From Paenibacillus urinalis (GTDB lineage: Bacteria; Bacillota; Bacilli; Paenibacillales; Paenibacillaceae): a stretch of 64,000 nt of DNA. Both the position numbers and the translations under genes were made by a program. The notes beneath the pieces are model-generated. The model made no database searches, was not told the DNA's origin, and saw only the letters and a list, made by a program, of their open reading frames with translations. How positions within the stretch are numbered: position 1 is the stretch's first letter; each line of letters opens with the position of its first letter. The stretch covers positions 3,725,501-3,789,500 of the forward strand of contig NZ_CP118108.1 of the NCBI RefSeq assembly GCF_028747985.1, read 5' to 3'. Below are positions 54,261 through 64,000 of the stretch, piece by piece.

Positions 54261-55331
54261 ATGACAATACTCGTTCCGGAAAAGCCTAAACGCAAGCTTA
54301 AGCCAACAGCTCCCTTTGTTCCTGATTTAGTTTATTTTGAACCACAGGCATTGGAATATGAAAAAGGCAAACGCATTATGGAATGGGTTAAAGCGAATAA
54401 TATTGAATATCGTATGACCACTTCGCACAACCGAATTACGAACTTGCCGGGAGAGACAGATCAGGAGAAATACCGTATAGCCAAAAGAACGCTCGTGGTG
54501 GGCCTTCGCAAAACGCTTAAATTCGATCAGTCCAAGCCCTCTGCCGAATATGCGATTCCGATATCTACAGGATGTATGGGACACTGTCACTACTGCTATC
54601 TGCAGACCACGCTTGGCAGCAAACCTTATATTCGTGTCTATGTAAACACGGAGGACATTCTGCATGCAGCGAAGGATTACATTGAAGAGCGCAAGCCGGA
54701 GATCACCCGGTTTGAGGCTGCTTGTACTTCTGACCCTGTCGGGCTCGAACATATTACTGGGAGCCTCGGTGATCTCATTCGCTTTATGGCGGATGAAGAG
54801 TTTGGACGACTTCGGTTCGTTACCAAGTATCATCATGTAGATCCTCTGCTGAACATCAAGCATAACGGCCATACGCGCATTCGATTTAGTGTAAATGCTG
54901 AATATGTAATTAAAAATTTTGAGCCTGCCACCTCCCGCTTCGAGGAACGTATAGAAGCCGCAGGAAAAATCGCTCACGCCGGATATCCCCTCGGTTTTAT
55001 TATCGCTCCGATCATTTGGTACGACGGGTGGGAAGAGGGCTATAGCGAGCTGCTGGAAAGGCTTAAAGAAAATCTTCCACAGGAAGCAACCAAAGATTTG
55101 ACTTTTGAGATGATTCAGCACCGCTTTACCAAGACGGCCAAAAATGTGATTGAACAGCGCTATCCCAAATCCAAGCTGGAAATGGATATAGCGAAACGTG
55201 AGACCAAATGGGGAAAATGGGGACAATATAAATATGTATACCCTAAAGATCAGCAGCAGGCACTCCGTGAATTTATTACGGAACGTATCTTCGATGCTTT
55301 TCCACAAGCTAAAATTGAATATTTCACCTAA
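54261..55331 (+). CDS. splB: Spore photoproduct lyase
   Basis: Radical SAM enzyme that reverses the UV-induced spore photoproduct (5-thyminyl-dihydrothymine) during germination. 356 residues with the iron-sulfur motif CMGHCHYC (Cys105, 109, 112) and the hydrogen-donor cysteine at Cys155 (EAACTSD). GGGAGAGGAG precedes the ATG. No splA lies upstream. Confidence 0.97.
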   Translation: MTILVPEKPKRKLKPTAPFVPDLVYFEPQALEYEKGKRIMEWVKANNIEYRMTTSHNRITNLPGETDQEKYRIAKRTLVVGLRKTLKFDQSKPSAEYAIPISTGCMGHCHYCYLQTTLGSKPYIRVYVNTEDILHAAKDYIEERKPEITRFEAACTSDPVGLEHITGSLGDLIRFMADEEFGRLRFVTKYHHVDPLLNIKHNGHTRIRFSVNAEYVIKNFEPATSRFEERIEAAGKIAHAGYPLGFIIAPIIWYDGWEEGYSELLERLKENLPQEATKDLTFEMIQHRFTKTAKNVIEQRYPKSKLEMDIAKRETKWGKWGQYKYVYPKDQQQALREFITERIFDAFPQAKIEYFT

Positions 55332-55374
55332 GTTTGCCTTCGACAAAAGCCACTGCCAATCATCTGCATAATGT

Positions 55375-55402
55375 GAAAAAACCATCAGTCAGCGACTGAT
55401 GG
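55375..55402 (-). terminator. Terminator of ccdA
   Basis: Perfect 9-bp stem CCATCAGTC / GACTGATGG with a 3-base loop; on the minus strand TTTTTT follows. Probably serves splB in part as well. Confidence 0.85.
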
Positions 55403-55424
55403 GCTTACATAACGAAACTATTTT

Positions 55425-56138
55425 TTAGAATATCATCCATTCCGGTGTAATTCGTTGCAGCCAAATCGTAATTTGTGTCATTCGGTCTGTAAAGAGCAAT
55501 ATGCCCATCAGAACCATAACACTACCCCCGACCTTCATTAGTACACCTGAATATTTACTGATAAATCTCGTCGTTCCAACAAAGAATGCCAGCAAGAAAA
55601 AGGGAAGTGCGAATCCTATAGTATAGCCTGTAATAAGCGTAACCCAGGTTCCCGGCTCGGTTGCTGCAATCGCGATGATTGCGGTAAGAATAGGTCCGAT
55701 GCAAGGAGACCAGCCAGCAGAAAAGCCAATGCCAAAAATAAAAGAGCCAAGGTAGCCAGCCGGCTTCCATTTGACATCAAGCTTTCTTTCCTTCATCAAT
55801 AGCTGCGGCTGAAAGAGCCCAATGAGAAATAAGCCCATGACCATAATAAGTATTGCTGACAGCATTCGAATGAGGTCCTTGTATTCGTGAAAAAATTCTC
55901 CAAAGATGCCTGCGCCAAGTCCGAGTGTGTAGAATACGACGGAAAAGCCCAGGATAAAAGCTAGAGTATGGCTTAACGTGCGCATACGGACCTCGCGCTT
56001 ATTCTGCTCGTGCTTAAGCTGCTGCACGGATAAACCGGTTATGTAGGACAGATAGGACGGATACAGCGGCAGACTGCAGGGTGATAAGAAGGAAGCAACC
56101 CCTGCCAAGAAGGCTAATAATACGTTCACATCAGGCAT
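55425..56138 (-). CDS. ccdA: Cytochrome c biogenesis protein CcdA
   Basis: Membrane thiol-disulfide electron carrier; passes electrons from cytosolic thioredoxin to extracytoplasmic partners such as ResA or StoA, the latter needed for spore cortex. 237 residues with six helices and the two redox cysteines in SPCSLPLYP and WSPCIGPI. No partner gene adjacent. Confidence 0.93.
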   Translation of the reverse strand: MPDVNVLLAFLAGVASFLSPCSLPLYPSYLSYITGLSVQQLKHEQNKREVRMRTLSHTLAFILGFSVVFYTLGLGAGIFGEFFHEYKDLIRMLSAILIMVMGLFLIGLFQPQLLMKERKLDVKWKPAGYLGSFIFGIGFSAGWSPCIGPILTAIIAIAATEPGTWVTLITGYTIGFALPFFLLAFFVGTTRFISKYSGVLMKVGGSVMVLMGILLFTDRMTQITIWLQRITPEWMIF

Positions 56139-56191
56139 GACTATAACGCCTCCCTAAGAACGAATGAAAGAATTCGGGTAAGATAAATATC

Positions 56192-56995
56192 TTAAGCCCG
56201 AATTCCTTTTTTACCAAGCATAATGACAATAAGCATCGCAATAAGCAAGAGAACAATCGTTGCTCCAGGAGCGAGATTCCATACCCCTGCAATGATAAGT
56301 CCTGCAATAACGGCAATTTCCGAAATAATGACAGATAATATAATGGAAGATCTGAAGCTTCTCGCAATCAAGAGACTGACGGCAACCGGTATGGTCAGCA
56401 GTGCCGAGACAAGCAGCGCTCCGACGATCTTAATAGCTGTACTGATTACCAGTGCTGTCATCACGGTAAGCAGCATGTTCAACAATTTTGTAGGAAGTCC
56501 GGTAACGGCAGCGGCATCCTCCTCAAAGCTTAGAAGGAAGAACTCCTTATGAAAAATAGACACTACAGCAATAACAATAACCGTTACGATTCCAACAACC
56601 GTCAAATCCGTCATATCCAATGTATATATACTACCAAACAAATAACTCATTACGTCCCCATTATAGCCTTTACCAAGAGTAAAGAATAAAGAAGCCAGCG
56701 CTACTCCCCCGGACATAATAATGGCGATCGATAATTCAGCATAACTCTTGTAGGCTTTACGCAGCTTCTCTATGGCAAATGAGGCTAAGACCGCAAAGAC
56801 AAGTCCAACCGCAATCGGATATACCCCCAGCAAAAAGCCAAGGGCCACCCCCGCAATGGTTACATGCGACAAGGTGTCCCCGATCATCGATAATCTGCGA
56901 AGCACAAGAAACAAACCAATCAGCGGGGCTGTGATACCGATCAGTATCCCGCCAGCCAGCGCCCGCTGAAAAAATTCACTCGTTAATATTTCCAA
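56192..56995 (-). CDS. znuB: Zinc ABC transporter permease ZnuB
   Basis: Membrane subunit of the zinc importer. 267 residues, about eight helices, family segments GDTLSHVTIAGVALGF and VSALLTIPVA. TTG start with AAGGAG upstream. Third gene of znuA-znuC-znuB, under the Zur box before znuA. Confidence 0.92.
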   Translation of the reverse strand: MEILTSEFFQRALAGGILIGITAPLIGLFLVLRRLSMIGDTLSHVTIAGVALGFLLGVYPIAVGLVFAVLASFAIEKLRKAYKSYAELSIAIIMSGGVALASLFFTLGKGYNGDVMSYLFGSIYTLDMTDLTVVGIVTVIVIAVVSIFHKEFFLLSFEEDAAAVTGLPTKLLNMLLTVMTALVISTAIKIVGALLVSALLTIPVAVSLLIARSFRSSIILSVIISEIAVIAGLIIAGVWNLAPGATIVLLLIAMLIVIMLGKKGIRA

Positions 56996-57016
56996 TTTCC
57001 ACGACTCCTTCGGCCC

Positions 57017-57766
57017 TTATAACAATGTATGCTGTAAATCAGTCTGAGCACAGTTCTCCAGATCATGTGAATGGCGAACATAGAACTTGATCTTGCCGTT
57101 CTGCTGATCCGGCTCACTTCCGAGATAACCTTCAATCATATCGATATCATGCGATACCATTAAGAAGGTCATATGATGATGCTGATGCATATGCGTGATC
57201 AGCTCGAAGAAGCTTGCCTGCGTCTCCGCATCAATACCTACTGTAGGTTCATCAAGAATGAGCAAATCTGGACGGTTAATGAGCGCCCGGGCCAAAAAAG
57301 TACGCTGCTGTTGACCGCCAGACAATTGGCCAATTCTCTTATCAGCCAAATCCTGAATCCGCATGACTTCAAGCGCATCATCGCATTGCTGCTTATGCTT
57401 CTGACTCAATCTGCGGAATATGTTTTTGTTGTTGTACAGCCCAGACTGTACGACTTCTCTTACTGTAGCCGGAAACAGTGGATTAAAGGCATTTTTTTGC
57501 GGTACATATCCAATTCGTTCCCAGTCCTTAAATTTGGCGATCGGTGTACCAAACATCCGAATATCACCGGATCCTTGGGGCAGCAGTCCAACAAGCATTC
57601 GCATCAGCGTCGTTTTTCCCGCTCCATTCGAACCAATCACTCCTACGAAATCTCGTTCTTTCACGGTAAGATTCAGATCCTTAATTACCTGTTGTTCACC
57701 GTAAGAAAAACATAGATTGTTAAGCTCAAGGACTGGATCATGGCATAGTGCTGTAGCTGGTTGCAT
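57017..57766 (-). CDS. znuC: Zinc ABC transporter ATPase ZnuC
   Basis: 249 residues: Walker A GSNGAGKTT (45-53), signature LSGGQQQR, Walker B LLILDEPTVGID, and switch His in VSHDIDMI. Between znuA and znuB. Confidence 0.93.
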   Translation of the reverse strand: MQPATALCHDPVLELNNLCFSYGEQQVIKDLNLTVKERDFVGVIGSNGAGKTTLMRMLVGLLPQGSGDIRMFGTPIAKFKDWERIGYVPQKNAFNPLFPATVREVVQSGLYNNKNIFRRLSQKHKQQCDDALEVMRIQDLADKRIGQLSGGQQQRTFLARALINRPDLLILDEPTVGIDAETQASFFELITHMHQHHHMTFLMVSHDIDMIEGYLGSEPDQQNGKIKFYVRHSHDLENCAQTDLQHTLL

Positions 57767-57823
57767 CGACGTTCCATCCTTTATTTCAAGTTCAATCTAT
57801 TATCATCCTAGCATTATCTTCGC

Positions 57824-58924
57824 TTATTTTAAAGCGGTGATTAAATTTTGTAAATTTTTCTCCATTTGAGTAAAATAAGTTTCTCCGTTCTGCAGCTGCT
57901 CTTCAGTCAATCCTTCAACCGGATTGAGTACCATCGTTTGTACACCCGCTTCTGAAGCAAGTGTCTTGGCCAGCTTATCCGATACCAGCTCTTCAAAAAA
58001 GATATATTTAATTCCTTCTTCTTCAACGAGATTAGCTAGCTTCACAATGTCCTGTCCCGTTGGCTCTGCATCAGGAGATAACCCCATGATCGAATGCTGA
58101 GTCAGTCCGTAATCTCGTGCAAGATAACCAAATGCTTGATGAGATACTACAATCTCTTTATTGGGTACTTTTGCGAGCTCCTCTGTAAATTTGGCATCCA
58201 GATCCTCTAGCTCCTGTTTAAGACCCTCATAGCGTTCTTCATAACCTGCTTGGTGCTCAGGATCTGCTTCAACTAGGCTGTCCTTAATATTTTCTGCCAT
58301 GATCAGAGCTGATTTGGGGCTTATCCAAGTATGAGGATCGGTGGAACCATGATTATGACCATCATCTGAAGCTGGAGCTTCTTCTTCATGAGCGTGCTCC
58401 TCTTCATGAGATTCTTCACCTTCATGTGCATGCTCTTCTTCATGAGCGTGCTCCTCGCCTTCATGGGCATGCTCATCAGCAGCTTCCTCTGCTGCATGAT
58501 CATGGGTATGACCTTCTGAATCGATCAGCTCGATCCCTTCGCTTACTTCTACAGATTTCACATTAGAATCGCTGTCGAGTCCCTTCAAGAAGTTGGGTAC
58601 CCATCCTTCAAGTCCTGCACCATTGTACAGAAACAGTCCTGCATTGGATGTATTGACGATATCCTGACTGCGTGGAGTCCAGCTATGAGGATCTACTCCT
58701 GCTGGCTGCAAATTGATTACATTCGCATCTTCCCCGCCTATCGTCTTAGCAAATTCATATATTGGATAAAAACTCGTAACGACGTTGAACTTATCTTCCT
58801 CAATCTGCCCTTGAGAGCTGCCGTTTGAATCATTGCCACAAGCGGCTGTAAATAACATGATAGCGCTAAGTAATACTCCCCCGGCCATATTCCGCACTTT
58901 TTTTCCAGTCAAACTATATTTCAT
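57824..58924 (-). CDS. znuA: Zinc-binding lipoprotein ZnuA
   Basis: Substrate-binding lipoprotein of the importer. 366 residues: lipobox FTAAC (Cys29), cluster 9 fold with metal His in VDPHSWTP and TDPHTW, and a His/Glu/Asp-rich insertion (about 139-193) built from repeats of HAHE and EEEHAHE. The insertion is the mark of ZnuA over Mn-binding homologues. First gene of the operon. Confidence 0.94.
   Translation of the reverse strand: MKYSLTGKKVRNMAGGVLLSAIMLFTAACGNDSNGSSQGQIEEDKFNVVTSFYPIYEFAKTIGGEDANVINLQPAGVDPHSWTPRSQDIVNTSNAGLFLYNGAGLEGWVPNFLKGLDSDSNVKSVEVSEGIELIDSEGHTHDHAAEEAADEHAHEGEEHAHEEEHAHEGEESHEEEHAHEEEAPASDDGHNHGSTDPHTWISPKSALIMAENIKDSLVEADPEHQAGYEERYEGLKQELEDLDAKFTEELAKVPNKEIVVSHQAFGYLARDYGLTQHSIMGLSPDAEPTGQDIVKLANLVEEEGIKYIFFEELVSDKLAKTLASEAGVQTMVLNPVEGLTEEQLQNGETYFTQMEKNLQNLITALK
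58383..58475. repeat. Short tandem repeats encoding the ZnuA His/Glu-rich loop
   Basis: Degenerate repeats around CATGAGCGTGCTC and TTCATG motifs code for HAHE/EEEHAHE units. Such repeats can change copy number by slippage. Confidence 0.6.
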
Positions 58925-58950
58925 AATGACCTCCGCATCTATTTAATCGT

Positions 58951-58969
58951 AATCGTAATGATTACTAGC
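58951..58969 (-). promoter_or_regulatory. Zur box before znuA
   Basis: AATCGTAATGATTACTAGC matches the B. subtilis Zur operator core TCGTAATnATTACGA with two mismatches at the 3' end. It lies 27 bases before the znuA start, so zinc-loaded Zur (gene at 61820) should repress znuACB. Confidence 0.8.
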
Positions 58970-59016
58970 AAATAGTAGTATAGCATCCCTCCCAAGATTG
59001 TCAATACTATTTACTG

Positions 59017-59050
59017 AAAAAAAGAGCGTTCCCTAAAAGGAACGCTCTTC
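59017..59050 (-). terminator. Terminator of metG
   Basis: Perfect stem GAGCGTTCC / GGAACGCTC with a 6-base loop; on the minus strand TTTTTTT follows. It lies about 75 bases behind metG. Confidence 0.9.
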
Positions 59051-59125
59051 ATTGTATAAGCTTAAAATCCTCTTTTTAAGATTATGTGCAGGATGCACCC
59101 ATTTCATAACTCATTAAAAAGGGGG

Positions 59126-61480
<2,355 letters not shown>

Positions 61481-61565
61481 AGGAAAAATATGCGTACATC
61501 TATAATATTGAGCTTATTCAGAAAAATCATACAAAACGGCAGCATCAATGTCAAGGTTCCGCAGC

Positions 61566-61817
61566 CTATGAAGGCGTATTTCCTTCACTGCCCTTCTTGG
61601 GAGGGACGAGGTCCACTCCCCCCGGGTGTAAAGGATGACACTTCGCTATCCGTTTCGCCGCAAGGAGTGATCCCTTCACTGCACCGTGCACCTCAATGGC
61701 TTCGAGTGCATAAGCAGAACAGGTCGGATAAAAACGACAGCTGGGCGGCGTCAGCGGTGAGATGAATTTGCGATAGAACTGAACCGGAGCCTTCGCGATG
61801 AATCTAGCAGGCTTCAT
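61566..61817 (-). CDS. yidD: Membrane protein insertion efficiency factor YidD
   Basis: 83 residues; family core [24 protein letters not shown] and HPGGVD. Small amphipathic membrane-associated protein helping YidC-dependent insertion. Two bases behind zur. Confidence 0.94.
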   Translation of the reverse strand: MKPARFIAKAPVQFYRKFISPLTPPSCRFYPTCSAYALEAIEVHGAVKGSLLAAKRIAKCHPLHPGGVDLVPPKKGSEGNTPS

Positions 61818-61819
61818 TA

Positions 61820-62281
61820 TTAATGACCTTTGGAAGCAGGCTTCTTCGTACTCTTATAGCCTTTGCCTTCAGTCTGACATTCTCTGCAATATCCAAAAAT
61901 TTCAAACTTGTGTTCAACAACTTGAAATTGATCCGGCGTGTCTGTAAGATTCATCGGGCAAAACTCGATCGGCAGTGTCTTCTGGCAGTTCAGACATATC
62001 AAATGATGATGGTGATGACCGCTGCTGCATGAAGCTTTGAATTTAACCCCGTCTTCAAAAATAACCTGCTCCAGTACGCCGAGCTCCTGCATGACTCTCA
62101 AGTTGCGATAGACCGTATCAAAGCTTAGTCCGCTGTATGATTTGCCCATATATTCATAAACGTCTTTTGGTGACAAATAACCTTCTGATTCGGCAAAAAG
62201 CCTTGCCAGCGTCTTGCGCTGATCTGTAATTCGAAGTCCTTGACCGGACATAGCTTCAATAATTTGATCCGTGGACAGCAT
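61820..62281 (-). CDS. zur: Zinc uptake regulator Zur
   Basis: Fur-family zinc sensor. 153 residues from the ATG at 62281 (GGAGGG upstream); the longer frame is unsupported. Winged helix with [13 protein letters not shown], His cluster HHHHH (89-93), structural zinc pairs CLNC (96, 99) and CREC (132, 135). Choice of Zur over PerR rests on the nearby Zur box and znu operon and on Fur being elsewhere. Confidence 0.82.
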   Translation of the reverse strand: MLSTDQIIEAMSGQGLRITDQRKTLARLFAESEGYLSPKDVYEYMGKSYSGLSFDTVYRNLRVMQELGVLEQVIFEDGVKFKASCSSGHHHHHLICLNCQKTLPIEFCPMNLTDTPDQFQVVEHKFEIFGYCRECQTEGKGYKSTKKPASKGH

Positions 62282-62395
62282 GACTCTTAACCCTCCTGTC
62301 ATACCTATTTGTGTCATACCCTTATAATGCCTGAAATCAAGAGTCACGTCAACGAACACGTATAGTACATTGATTCGTATTCGACACAAACGTAA

Positions 62396-62428
62396 CAAAA
62401 AAAGAACTCTGATGTAGAGCTCTTTTCT
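62396..62428 (-). terminator. Terminator of the PKD-domain gene
   Basis: AAAAGAGCTCT / AGAGTTCTTTT with a 5-base loop and a T-run on the minus strand, 16 bases behind the gene. Confidence 0.8.
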
Positions 62429-62443
62429 TGTATGAATGAATTC

Positions 62444-64000
62444 TTACTCCTCTATTTGCGGCAATGCCGTAAACAACAGATTGATTGGAAGACTGCTTGC
62501 CGGCGCAGCAGTGAACCAGATTTCGACCTTTTGCTCATAGCTGCCTGTTCGGTATAATACAACCTGCTCATTCGGAGCACTTACTCCTCCACTCTTCGCC
62601 AGAGGTATGAGCATTCCATTCACCATCGCATAGCCCGAATAGGTTCCTCCGCGAGGATTAAAGGAGATCAGTGTATTAGGAGCTACGGAGTCCAGTGTGA
62701 TCTTGTACAGGACACCGAAGTTACCCGAGTTGGAGGCTGTTACCCCTACCATCGGATCCACGCCGGCCACGTTCGGGTCATCCTTGTTATCCCCAATCAC
62801 AAGCCGCTGTGACTTCTCGCCAATTGTCTCGCTGTATCTGATGATGCGAGTTGGATTATCATAAGTTCCGCGGTTATGAACACCATCCCGATCAAGAACC
62901 GGCAGCTTCTTCACTGCAGACAGCGGATCCAGCTTCTCATCAATCATAATGACTTTGTAGTCAATTGGATAATTGCTGTAAACATCAGAATACAGTGAAA
63001 TAATTTGACTCTGGCCAAGACTCGACATGCTCAGATCGGTAAGGATCAGCTTGCTCTCTCCCGGCTTCAGCTGAGTAGTCGACCACTTTGAACCATCCTG
63101 CATCGTTTCAAAATATCTTTGCACCGCTTTTTTGCCTGCAGCCTGTGCAATGTTGGTCGGACCTGCGAAGCCTAGATTCTCTGTGCGAAGTGTAGCTGTA
63201 GCCGAGTTGTTGTTCGTTGCGACCACGTACATCTTCACTTTTTTGCCGGTGTTATTGAGATGGTGAAGCAAAAATCTCGTGTTGCCGACGGCACGATCCT
63301 GATATAGAATCCCTTCACGGGTTACCGTTTCAGGACTATTGCTTCGTATCAGTGTGCCTGGTTGATCCGTGTACGTATAACTCACTTTATCCCAGGTCGG
63401 GACAATCGAACCGTCAAAGGCAAATTCCTCCCCAACCGGTGTAAAGAGACGATTAAACTCATTGAGCGTGTACAACGTTTCGTTTGTGATAATAATCGTT
63501 TTTTCGTAAGTCCGGCTTGCCCCTTTATTATCAGTAACCGTTAATCGAATCGTCTTGGGTCCAGGTGTGAAAAACGCTGCTGCATTATTGTCCCACTGTG
63601 TATCTACTATATACTCGTCATCTGTACTCTCGTCCTTGTACGTAATCAGCTCGCCCATCTTATATTCTTCTTTATCTGTTGTAAACATCGGAATCGGCGG
63701 CTGATTCGGCCGTTCTACATTAATGGTAACGGTATAGGCATCACTCCATGTACCGCTTGAATCCTGAACATAATAGCTGACCGTATAGTTCCCTTCTGAT
63801 TCAAATACATCCTGTCTGCCTTCCCAGCGTTCATTAATGATCGCAAGACCTTTCGGAGAATAAGGAGCTGTTACATAAGTTACCTGATCTCCTGCGTACA
63901 CCTTGCTCGGCTGAATGCTGAATTTAGCAAGCGGCTTACTCGACAGGTTCAGAATAATCCGTTTATTGATGTTATCCACACTGTAGGTTATGCCAAGTGC
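62444..64000 (-). CDS. Large PKD-domain surface protein, C-terminal part (runs off the window)
   Basis: The frame is open to the right edge, so its start lies outside; the GTG at 63979 is only internal. At least 518 residues. Seen: two tandem Ig/PKD-like domains at about 30-180 of the visible part (KPLAKFSIQPSKVYAGDQV, then TDKEEYKMGELITYKD), then a beta-rich C-terminal region without motifs I recognise. Likely a secreted or cell-surface protein; function unknown. Confidence 0.8.
   Translation of the reverse strand, partial: ALGITYSVDNINKRIILNLSSKPLAKFSIQPSKVYAGDQVTYVTAPYSPKGLAIINERWEGRQDVFESEGNYTVSYYVQDSSGTWSDAYTVTINVERPNQPPIPMFTTDKEEYKMGELITYKDESTDDEYIVDTQWDNNAAAFFTPGPKTIRLTVTDNKGASRTYEKTIIITNETLYTLNEFNRLFTPVGEEFAFDGSIVPTWDKVSYTYTDQPGTLIRSNSPETVTREGILYQDRAVGNTRFLLHHLNNTGKKVKMYVVATNNNSATATLRTENLGFAGPTNIAQAAGKKAVQRYFETMQDGSKWSTTQLKPGESKLILTDLSMSSLGQSQIISLYSDVYSNYPIDYKVIMIDEKLDPLSAVKKLPVLDRDGVHNRGTYDNPTRIIRYSETIGEKSQRLVIGDNKDDPNVAGVDPMVGVTASNSGNFGVLYKITLDSVAPNTLISFNPRGGTYSGYAMVNGMLIPLAKSGGVSAPNEQVVLYRTGSYEQKVEIWFTAAPASSLPINLLFTALPQIEE

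Noticed and set aside
54327..55385. 352-codon open frame antisense to splB
   Set aside because: Purely a shadow of splB codon structure; the splB frame has all family motifs.

Overview
The window is chromosomal DNA from an endospore-forming Bacillota bacterium, most likely Paenibacillus or a close relative. The gene content and order (spo0A-spoIVB-recN-argR, dxs-ispA-xseBA-folD-nusB, accCB-spoIIIAH..AA, efp-papA-aroQ-yqhR next to yqhQ) follow the Bacillus subtilis core map. Differences from that map, such as the amaP/DUF2273 genes beside asp23 and lipB at the end of the bkd operon, point to Paenibacillaceae. This is inference from remembered family and synteny knowledge; no search was run. 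I see no insertion sequences, prophage, CRISPR array, rRNA or tRNA.

Layout. 1-2.2 kb: spoIIA operon (sigF start, spoIIAB, spoIIAA) and dacF. 2.5-8.9 kb: a cation-efflux pump, then nucleoside salvage genes (pdp, two purine nucleoside phosphorylases, deoB) behind xerD. 8.9-12.5 kb: DUF4227 protein, fur, spoIIM, an endonuclease Q-like protein and nudF. 12.6-14.3 kb: two tiny genes that are easily missed, mciZ and prli42, flanking an M20 peptidase. 14.4-20.2 kb: lipB and the branched-chain 2-oxoacid dehydrogenase operon. 20.3-23.2 kb: DUF2627 protein, a two-helix K+ channel, a thymidine kinase with an altered P-loop and three small unknown genes. 23.3-29.5 kb: spo0A, spoIVB, recN, argR, an unknown membrane-anchored protein and tlyA. 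29.7-35.6 kb: dxs, ispA, xseB, xseA, folD, nusB. 35.8-39.1 kb: DUF2273, amaP, asp23, accC, accB. 39.2-44.8 kb: the complete spoIIIAA-AH operon. 45-51.8 kb: comB, lysC, efp, papA, aroQ, yqhR, yqhQ and a small membrane protein. 51.9-55.3 kb: a secreted glycoside-hydrolase-like protein, mntR and splB. 55.4-62.3 kb: ccdA, the znuACB zinc importer with a Zur box, metG with a T-box leader, yidD and zur. 62.4-64 kb: the C-terminal part of a large PKD-type protein that runs off the window.

How it works together. Much of the window is sporulation machinery, and the sequence shows matching stage-specific promoters: sigma-H/0A sites at spo0A and spoIIA, sigma-E-like sites at spoIIM, mciZ and spoIIIA, a sigma-F-like site at dacF, a sigma-K-like site at comB and a sigma-G-like site at splB. 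A second theme is metal homeostasis (CDF pump, Fur, MntR, Zur, ZnuABC). I found no evidence for a wholly new multi-gene system. The most interesting items are residue-level oddities in otherwise ordinary enzymes (PNP Asn/Asp, Tdk P-loop, XerD Arg to Lys, K+ channel filter), the two miniproteins, and a terminator-like hairpin lying between divergent genes.
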